Below are positions 36,200-45,115 of a stretch of DNA of 64,000 bases, piece after piece. The translations under genes and the position numbers were made by a program. Numbering within the stretch: the first letter of the stretch is position 1; every line of letters starts with the position of its first letter. The stretch lies in assembly GCF_000485595.1 (NCBI RefSeq), contig NW_014577067.1, forward strand, positions 474,850-538,849, written 5' to 3'. The DNA is from Priapulus caudatus (lineage: Eukaryota; Priapulida; Priapulimorpha; Priapulimorphida; Priapulidae). The notes under the pieces are model-generated. The model was not told the origin of the DNA and searched no databases. It saw only the letters and a list, made by a program, of their open reading frames with translations.

Positions 36200-37690
36200 A
36201 ATAAACACGAATGGGTACACATAACACAATTTTACAGCAAATTTAAAACAAATCAGCATCGATTTGGGGAAGTAAAATATAATAATATAATTGTAGTAAT
36301 TCAATCAGGTTAAATTAAATCAGTTAATATATCAGTGCCACATACTATAGTAATCAATTATAAATCACATAATGACATAATCAAATGAATACATAATGGC
36401 GTAATAAAATAATAAAATAATCATTTAAATATGGGTTGGGGGTGCTTCGTTAGGAAGGGTAATCAGAAACTGGCCACGAGATTTTTTTAAATTTTATAGA
36501 ATATTTCTGTCAGGCAATAACATACAATGTGAATAATATTCTCTAAAAAGTATATTAAAAAAACGAAACTAAATAGTTAGACATAAGAGCCTGCCAAAAT
36601 CCATACACCAAAATCGATCAGATTTAATGCAGCAATAGCAACTAATTAGACTTCAATTGAAAACCGCAGTGTAGTCTGGTTTGTTACTGGCATAGACCAC
36701 CGCGTGGGTGTAATGATTTGTACTGTGATGCGAATAAAGCCGGTTTTCTCATTAATGACATCTATTGAATACGCCATCCCCCCCCCCAACTAACCCACAC
36801 AAACACAATCTTACGCAGGAATTGCCTTTCACGTCACACACTAAATAGTTGTTAGGTTGAAAATTGCACACTGGTATACAAGGGTATTAAATTACATAGA
36901 GATAGTTACATTTGTATCATATTTGCTTTATAAATTATATAATAATAACATTTTCGTTTAAATAATAACATATAATTTACTTTATGAAATGAAATTGCAG
37001 TATGGTTAAAGGCTTTTGCATTTTGCTGAAAGTAAAATTGTACAACACAGAAAATTAGCAACATTTACTAGTCTATAGTGATAGGGATATACAATTTAAA
37101 ACTTAATTATATGGAATGAGTGTTATAATTTATCTTAATATACAGAACATATTAATTGACAATTACAATGGTTTCCACACGTTGGAATGTGCAACAAAAA
37201 TACATATATATATATATACGTGTGAAACAAAGCCAAAATTGGCTCAATTCCATGAAGAAATAGCTAGCTTTTTCATGTTTTCCAAGATTTTGGTGATGTG
37301 ATCTGTTACAAAGGTTTCTGTTATGTATTTTTTTTTTTAGATCAGCTGGTCTGTTGGAGTTCAGTAAAGCCTCTTCAGTCTTCATTGTGATACTCCCAGC
37401 GGATTAAAAGAGGACAATGATGATGGAATTATTTTTAAGCCAAATACACCTATTTAAAAATAACCAAAAGTCTTCAACACACTGTGTCAGGAAGCAAAAG
37501 GGGGACAATAAGTCTAGAAGGTTTTTAGTTTATTATGATCTTTGTGGCAAAAAAACAATATGTATATATATATATATATGTGTATACATACACAAGTTCA
37601 AGTACAAGTTCAAGTAAAATTTATTTTCATCGGTATATAATGAACATTATTAACATAAGCTAAGAGCTTTTGCACCGATATCAAACAAGA
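36200..37690. other. AT-rich stretch without genes
   Basis: Very AT-rich sequence with short A/T and C runs and a small TATA repeat at 37200-37218 and 37562-37580. No coding or RNA gene is seen. Confidence 0.5.
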
Positions 37691-37717
37691 GTAAATAGAT
37701 AGTGATTAAAACATGTA

Positions 37718-38111
37718 TGATAAAAACTGCGTAACTGCAGTGTTACTATCACATAATTGGCCGAATCTTCAACTACGCCATAAAGAGAACCGACTCAACC
37801 TTCTCAACAAAATTATTTCTGGAAGTGTCGCGATCCCCAAAGTCAAGTACAACAGGATGGGTCCATCGCGCACACGGATCAAAAACGACAACAAGCTTGC
37901 AGTCAATCAGTCATTAGAACCTCGCAAGGGGAATTCAAAATCTCATTCTTTCCACGGACCATCATGGACTGGAATGTCTGCACGCAGACCGTGATCGACA
38001 CTATCAGTGTCGCAGTCGCGGCCGAGGGCGCCTAATTTCACCACGCCCCATCACCTGCGTCATAATACGCATATACGCGGTCGACGCAGTACTATCATCA
38101 AGATCAAGATC
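37718..38111 (+). mobile_element. 5'-truncated LINE remnant (reverse transcriptase C-terminus)
   Basis: The plus-strand frame to 37994 reads CVTAVLLSHNWPNLQLRHKE then RLNLLNKIISG, the pattern of the region after the RT domain in CR1/L2-like LINEs (VTAML..L.W..L..RR...RL..LYKI..G). A degenerate end and an ATCAAG short tandem tail (about 38095-38110) follow. The insertion is flanked by near-identical direct repeats AAATAGATAGTGATTAAAAC (from 37693) and AAATAGATAGTAATTAAAC (from 38112), which look like a target-site duplication of about 24 bases. The frame is interrupted, so it is a dead copy. Confidence 0.7.
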
Positions 38112-38147
38112 AAATAGATAGTAATTAAACATGTAATCTAACTACTG

Positions 38148-38493
38148 AAAAGTAATGGTAGCAATTAAAACATATAGACAGTTGCCTTTAAAAACAATAT
38201 TTTATATTGTTAAATATTGTTATATATATATCAAGAGTACATAATAGAGATATTGAGATATAGACATATAGAGATATAGATATATAGAGATATATATCTA
38301 TTATGTACTCTTGATATATATATATAGTTAATTATTTTATTAATATATATACACATTTCTGTTATGCGACTGACATATATATATATATATATATATATAA
38401 CTGATATATATATATATAACAATATTTAACAATATAAATATTGTTTTTAAAGGCAAGTTCTGTCTATATGTTTTAATTGCTACCATTACTTTT
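38148..38493. mobile_element. Foldback element with nested TCAAGAG hairpin
   Basis: Long inverted arms: AAAAGTAATGGTAGCAATTA onward (38148) pairs with the complement ending TAATTGCTACCATTACTTTT at 38493, including CTTTAAAAACAATATT on both sides. The centre holds AT repeats and hairpin 6 (38231-38314). Confidence 0.85.
38231..38314. repeat. TCAAGAG hairpin 6
   Basis: TCAAGAGTACATAATAGA at the left is mirrored by TCTATTATGTACTCTTGA at the right, with AGATAT repeats in the loop. Flanked by TATATA on both sides. Confidence 0.85.
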
Positions 38494-38874
38494 AACAAAT
38501 TTATTATTAAACAATACAGAACTTCAAAATCGTGGACTTTGGGTGCTGCCGTGAGACATCCAACTGTGCTACCCCATGATTGACGAAGTTGCCTTTTGAA
38601 TGTTATTGCTATTATAAAAGTTCATGTTTGATATAACGGAACTCGGATGTTAGTAGATGACAAAGGTATATATCACAAAATATATGAACATTACTTAATA
38701 CTAGGACTTTATTAGTATTTAACATCAATATTTATCCTCTCAGTGTGATCAGGTTAACTTTTTTTGGCTGGCCAACTAATGGTAATGAACATACAAATTA
38801 TAAGCAAACTTAATGGTATTGATTCTCACTTTACAGTGTTTATGAATTTTAATGACCTTCAATAAAGGTAATTA

Positions 38875-38898
38875 CACCCACACACGCACGCACGCACA

Positions 38899-38930
<32 letters not shown>

Positions 38931-38942
38931 CACACACACATA
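38875..38942. repeat. (CACG)n microsatellite
   Basis: CACG units followed by CACA. Simple repeat. Confidence 0.9.
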
Positions 38943-41900
38943 CAATGTACATTTACAAGTGTAGCACCAACAAAACTAGCCCCATTAACAAAATTCTGAG
39001 GCCAAACAACAAAAACAACACCAATGGTGGCAACAATAACATCATACCATAATCCCCCAGTTATTTAATAAATAATAACTAAAATCCATATCATATGATC
39101 AAACAGTCTACCAAACAGATGTTGTGATACCCGTATGTATGCTTTCTAAAATATTCTATAGAGTGACGGCTGTAAAACTGTTTGTGGCTGTCGGCAAAAT
39201 CATTTATTTTTACTTTACCGACTGCAATTCTTTACCCAATTACTGGTCAACCTTTCTCGTAATTCGAAAACCTGCATCGCGTACCATTACACCTATGACT
39301 TCGTCCAATTTTCAGCATCACAGTTTATTTCGTGGTAAACATGGCAATTTTCATCGCAAGCGAAATCGGCATAAATGATCCGTGGTTCAACAACAGGGCA
39401 TGTGTGTGTGCAATGTCAACAACACGCACACGGAGGTGTTTTCAAATACAGCCGATTAAATTTTCTTCGTGACATTGAAGAACATTCAACCGGATCAATG
39501 TGCTTGGTGCGATCATGCGATGTTTATTTGTTAAATTGATGGTTTATCGAATGACTGAAAATACCGATTGCTTAAGTGAGCTCATCTAAATAAAGGCATA
39601 TGAAATTTAAAACTACCTTTCATTTAATGTGTTACATATGCCTAAAATATAAATACCCACAAACACAGCTACACCTATAAATGTATTATACAGGGATATT
39701 TATGTATATTTAATGGAAAACATCTCAAGATAAACTCATTCACTCAGAGTTGTTCAGATAACTAAGATATTACTGTAGACATTACTGACGTTATTCGAAC
39801 AATGCATGGATAGGGGCACGAGCACAGGAATTGGGACAAGGTCATTCAGGTGGATAACAAACATTTCCAAAGGGCTCCATTGGGCAGATGTCTCAGACTG
39901 TGAACAGTCCTACGTAGCATTACAGTAGAACACTAGCACAATGTACATGCATGCAGTTTTATTTACAGAATGTCCACATATTCAGTACAGTTTCACACTG
40001 TGCCGACATACAGAATGACGTGTGTACGCACGTGTCTATTGTTATATATATGGAATCTGGGGTTGCTGTCTGTCTAGACTAGACTACATAAAATTTTCAA
40101 AATACAAGCTTGGTTGTACTTGTCAGAGACTCGAAATTACTATGCCACTACAGCTTATATTACCATTTTATTGCATGACGTGACTACATCGCATTAAAAA
40201 TGATCTATATGACTACAAAGTGACGGGATTAAGGTTGCCCGGCAGCTGGTAATACAACGAAATCTTCACTCACAAACACGACTAGATTGTTTCCCATCGT
40301 CCCTTTCCACTACCCAAAGTCTAACCTACTTCTACTCTATACTGGCCACCATCAACATACTGAAGATTCTGCCAACGAATCTATATGACTGAACGAATAA
40401 GTAATTTTCTTGAGAAAAATATCTACTCTTACAGGGTTCGATAATAATATTCGATATAAGGACAGCAAGCAGTTTTGCTGCCTGCTTTCAACATTGGCGG
40501 CAATTACTTGCTGCCAAGAAATTCCTAACAAACCATAGTAGAAGAACCAAAGATTCTGCATGTGTGAGTAAATTTGCTGCCTGCCTTTTTCTCTGGCAGC
40601 AAGTACTTGCTTTCTGCTAAAAAAAACGTTCAATTCACGTCCCGTCCATGTAACAAGATTCATTTATAATTAATTATTCATGGTTCTTGATTATAAATGT
40701 AACCTTAAATTTTTGCGTTATATTTTTTTACATGACAGGGGTGATTTTTAATCATATTTTCACGCAATCCATCAGACATACAAAAAAGAAATATCTGGCA
40801 GATGGTGCACATGCAGTTACTTGTCTTAATTTTAATTAAATCCTACAAAGTACAGCATGAATGCAATCATGCATCATATTTTACTCCAACACCATCATAT
40901 TAAACTGTCACACGTGACGATTTCATGACACATTCCCCAAACAGCTAATGACCATATAAATATGCAAATAAGATGCAGTAACCATTTCAATGACACCATT
41001 AGGAAATATAGCAGTGCCAATGTTAGTGTTGTTGTAGTTGGCAGCGTTGGTGGTGGTGCTGGTGAGTATCAATACTAGTAGTAGTACATTGTAAGTGGTA
41101 CAAGAACGATACAGGTAACGTGAATGACGACGAAGATGCAAAATGTTGTACTTGATAGCGTTGCATTGACGCTTCCATTGCTTGTTGATTCAGTGAGAAC
41201 AGAAGGGAGGTAACTGCTGTGTGCATGTGCACGCACGTGTCTGTGCATGTGTGTGTGCGTGCGTGCGTGTTTGCGTGCGTCTGCACGCGTGTTGATGGGA
41301 AGAACCTTCTGGTCGACTGGTGTAAAAGTCACTGACACATACGTTCCGTTTATTACGCTTCATTTATGTGCTGTGATTATCTGTACAATAGACTAAATTT
41401 GAATAGCTGCCTAACAGCCATTGTCTGCTGTCTGCAATTTGCTCAGCATATTATACTTATAGAAAGAAATAATTTAAATGTTATGTTTTGGCAAAATCTA
41501 CCTATGTTCTCCATGTTTCAAAAGTTGTTTTGCCATGTACTGTTCTAGCACATACACCAACAACAAGATTACCTTGATTACCAGCAGAAAGATATGTTTA
41601 CACGATGCGAAATAAGACACTGTTGTATTGTTACATTTTATCTTTTTGGTGTATAAACCATCAATCAAAATACAATGACACCCCCATGAGTATGTGATCG
41701 GTTCATCCTACTAAAGGAACCAACATATATGATGGGGTTAGCATTCAGTTCTGAAATTTCGAATTAGGATTAGGTTATGGTTAGAGTTTTGTCCTGATGC
41801 ACCCCTCCCCCTGATGTATAATTACTGAGGTCGTGGTGATAATGATATGTATACAAGCCCAAAAGAGCTAATTTAAGAGTTACCACTATACCTACGCGTA

Positions 41901-42240
41901 CGTAGCCATTCCGAACCTTTATCTCTACAAAAGGAAAAGGTTGAGGAGTCAAGGACTACATAGTCAGAGCTATCTCAACAGTGTGCGGTGGTTCTTTTAT
42001 CTTGTGGATCAAATGGCTGCGATGCGTACTGATGCAACTAATGTACAGCAAACTCAGTATACCAGTGACATTGCAGTGAAAATTCAAGGGAAGCAAAGAC
42101 AGATAAATTATAGACACATCGTTGCCTTCTTTTGGCATGCAAGATGGTGTTTATCCAACCCAGACCACTACTACAAGTTAGTGTAGTAATTGACATCATA
42201 TAATTTGAGTATAAGTATAACCATCTACAAATAATAACCT
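38943..42240. other. Stretch without recognised genes
   Basis: Contains a diverged direct repeat at about 40470-40615 (TTTGCTGCCTGC...GGCAGCAA.TACTTGCT twice) and a GT-rich patch at 41220-41290. No supported exon; possible MUSK Ig exons were sought and not found. Confidence 0.4.
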
Positions 42241-42251
42241 GGACCCTTTAG

Positions 42252-42522
42252 GCTTTAGTTATGCTCATAGGGTCTATGCCCTCCAGGGTACTACCGGAGG
42301 GTACCCTGGGTACGGTTCGATATATCGTGTAAATATCTGATATGGTTAGGGTTAGGGAGTAGGCGTAGGCGACTCCCTAGACTCGTTAGTGGAGTAGGCG
42401 AGGTACGGTCCGTCATATCAGATAGTACCAGGGTACGTTCCGATATATCGAACCGTACCCAGGGTACCCTCCGATAGTAGGGCCTACCCTGGGGGACATA
42501 GACCCTCTCAGCTTTAGTTATG
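42252..42522. mobile_element. Second inverted-repeat element with telomere-like core
   Basis: Arms 42269-42327 (AGGGTCTATGCCCTCCAGGG, GGAGGGTACCCTGGGTACGG, TTCGATATATCG) and 42441-42506 (the complement, with a few changes). Inner ATCTGATATG/CATATCAGAT also pair. The middle contains GGTTAGGGTTAGGG. Both sides carry the direct repeat GCTTTAGTTATG (42252-42263 and 42511-42522), a possible target duplication. Confidence 0.8.
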
Positions 42523-42646
42523 TATCCACATGACACGGAGACAGACTATAGTATAGCACTAGCAGTATAACCTAATATTCCGTATGAAATAAATATACAA
42601 TAATACCAAGGACCTTTATATACTCGGTAATACCAAATACACTTAC

Positions 42647-42749
42647 ATGCAATATTTTCAGAAGGGCCTGACCGTGCAGTGACGGATGAGCCAAATCTTG
42701 AAAGCAGCAGAAGGGCGGCAATTCTTAACACTGTCGTGAAGATTTTCAT
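42647..42749 (-). CDS. MUSK: Signal-peptide exon, probably exon 1 of the MUSK-like gene
   Basis: From ATG at 42749 the exon encodes MKIFTTVLRIAALLLLSRFG then SSVTARSGPSENIA, a basic start, a hydrophobic core and a likely cleavage site near SSVTA. It stops at a GTAAGT donor (42646 downward) with one spare base. It is the only signal-peptide-like exon on the minus strand between the Ig exons and CABIN1, and MuSK needs one. The assignment to MUSK is by strand and position only; another small secreted gene is possible. Confidence 0.5.
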
Positions 42750-43107
42750 TTCTCCACCTGCACTTGCAAGGAGCCTGCCATTGTCGGCCCAAATAAAGCC
42801 AAAGGCGTCCTACATTATTCCTGCTTTCTCCATCGATGTGAACGCAAGATCCCACCAGCCGATTACCTTGTTTGAATAACGCAACCACTCAAATGAATGA
42901 AAACCTGTCCATGACCATGGGCGATGGGCACCCCATTAGAGCACCAACGGCAACGCCACCACACAACAACAATCAATGTTCCAATACATAAACTACGACC
43001 GCCGGTTGTTTTTCACGCCATTCCAACACCGGTGTAGCCGGCAAACGACCATGATAAACACAGCAGAGTTGGACGAGAGTGTACAGAATCTTGTGGACTC
43101 GCCAGAA

Positions 43108-43125
43108 ACTTCCGGTTGACGTCAG
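43108..43125 (-). promoter_or_regulatory. Promoter-like ETS and CRE sites upstream of the signal-peptide exon
   Basis: On the minus strand CTGACGTCAACCGGAAGT places a consensus CRE (TGACGTCA) next to an ETS core (CCGGAAGT), about 360 bases before the ATG at 42749, in locally GC-richer sequence. This pairing is common in animal core promoters. Functional use is inferred. Confidence 0.35.
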
Positions 43126-44311
43126 CTATATGCGTCGGCTGAGACATTCGTACGTGTTTGCCTCACTCAGGCTCAAGCCCGACTGGCAAGCCGGCTGGCT
43201 GCTACAGTCACAACAATCCCAGAATGCAGCACGGGTGTTGGAAAAACCAGGAGCCGGCGCCAGCGTTCCCACTTACAAGGAAAATTAGACCCTGCGAAAA
43301 TTATAATAACGTTGAGAAGAAAATAATAGAAAAAGAAAGCAGCAGAAATGACAGAGCACACTAATTTATTTGTATAATCAAAGGCGGAGATCAGAGCAGG
43401 CTAGAGTCTAGACAGATACACACCATAAAGCTAGTTGCACAATAATGACACACGGGCAAATAGTGTCTCTATTTACCCCCAATGACTGAAACAATGGCAT
43501 AGTACTAACAAATATGAAATCTGAATTATTGCGACAGTATTTTCCATCCTCAATCAGTCCATCACTCAGCACACTTAATCATGGTGCCACATGGATGTAT
43601 ACAAATACATGGACATGTTCACAATACAAAAATATTTGTTTTTATATATCTGCTATTTTATGTGCCACCATCTCCAACTTGCACCTTATTGATTCATACA
43701 AATTGTGGTAGATGGCGCTATTTAGAGATGAGACAAAATATCTATATGAAGGCAATATATTTATATGCAGAGGCAAATATATTTATAAATTATGTTATAA
43801 AAATAACAATAAATAATAATAGAAAACAGCAGTGCATTATGGATTATATGATTTTAAAGAAATTGAGCCAGACAGTTGAGGAATTTTCCATAGGCCCAAG
43901 TGAGAGCACTGAGTGATTCCATATAGAGATTTTAAGCCACCACAATCAAACTGTGGACCCACAAGTATACAAGTTACGAGTAAACTTGGTATTAATTGTT
44001 ATTATCGAATTGGCGATAAGCAGATCTCTTACACGGACAATCCGATTGTGTGTATGCATAAATCTCTACGAGAGCCAGGAACTGATCAGGAGATATACCT
44101 ATGAGTCTTATATATGCTATATGAATATGTTGAATATATAAAGTGCCTTGCTTACACCTGAAACAAATCTACAAATTCTGTGGAAATTGTGCAATGAATT
44201 CCATTATAAATCCATAGGTAAATATTTCGTGATGACAAAATGATTATAGGCACTGTATCTGTTTTTATATTGATGTATATATTTATATGCAAACCATGTG
44301 TGTAATTTTTT

Positions 44312-44488
44312 GGTCCACAAACCGTTTGTGGCGGCTGAGAATTTTTTCGGTCCACACTGTTTGTGGTGGCTAAGAAATTTTTGGTCCACAAACTGTTTGT
44401 GGTGGCTAAGAATTTTTTGGTCCACAAACTGTTTGTGGTGGCTAAGAATTTTTTAGGTCCACAAACTGTTCGTGGTGGCTCAGAAATC
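44312..44488. repeat. Five tandem ~37-bp units with an inner palindrome
   Basis: Each unit reads GGTCCACAAACTGTTTGTGG then TGGCTAAGAATTTTTT, with small changes. CCACAAACTGTTTGTGG is nearly self-complementary. They fill the loop of the surrounding foldback. Confidence 0.9.
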
Positions 44489-44734
44489 GTCGATGCTTTT
44501 ATTGCTTCTACATTAGCATACTACACACATATGGTTTGCATATAAATATATACATCAATATAAAAACAGATACAGTGCCGATAATCATTTTGTCATCACG
44601 AAATATTTACCTATGGATTTATTATGGAATTCATTGCACAATTTCCACAGAATTTGTAGATTTGTTTCAGGTGTAAGCAAGCCACTTCATATATTCAACT
44701 TATTCATATATAGCATATATAAGATTCGTAGGTC

Positions 44735-44892
44735 AGGGGCGTGTACAGGATTTGTACCAGGGGGGGTCTAACCGTAACCCAAACTTGCGAGCACACCCCC
44801 AGAATTTTTTTTTAATTAGACCCCCTTAGATGCGTTTTCTGCGCGAGCAGGGGGGGTCCGGACCCCCTGGATCCCCCCTGTACACGCCCCTG
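44735..44892. mobile_element. 158-bp MITE with CAGGGGCGTGTACAGG termini
   Basis: Starts CAGGGGCGTGTACAGG and ends CCTGTACACGCCCCTG, perfect 16-bp terminal inverted repeats. TAGGT flanks both sides (44730-44734 and 44893-44897). It lies inside the right arm of the foldback, so it arrived later. The ends suggest a hAT-like family, although the readable duplication is only 5 bases. Confidence 0.88.
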
Positions 44893-45115
44893 TAGGTATA
44901 TCTCCTGATCAGTTCATGTACACATGACATGCAGATACTCGTGACGCACACATCCACAGTAGAAACAAAGTACATGCATTACAAAAAAACTTTAAAGCCT
45001 ACATAAACAGCACAATACTAATGCATTAGGATGTAACCCCCTACATATCAAGATTATTTAGTAAACATCATGAGACTGGCATGATAATGTAACTACTTGA
45101 CTACCCTTAGTCAGC

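Larger units (their letters stand above)
44080..44914. mobile_element. Large foldback element with central tandem palindromes and a nested MITE
   Basis: Arms of about 230 bases: 44080-44306 (from AACTGATCAGGAGATATACC) pairs with 44519-44914 (ending GGTATATCTCCTGATCAGTT). The right arm is interrupted by the 158-bp MITE at 44735-44892. The centre (44312-44488) has five ~37-bp units around TCCACAAACTGTTTGTGGTG, itself a palindrome. Confidence 0.88.

Noticed and set aside
41941-42186. 81-codon plus-strand frame
   Set aside because: No recognisable domain, no supporting splice pattern, and AT-rich surroundings; left unannotated.
42679-42879. Plus-strand frame opposite the signal-peptide exon
   Set aside because: A possible acceptor precedes it, but no family is recognised; the minus strand gives a clean signal peptide with a GTAAGT donor.
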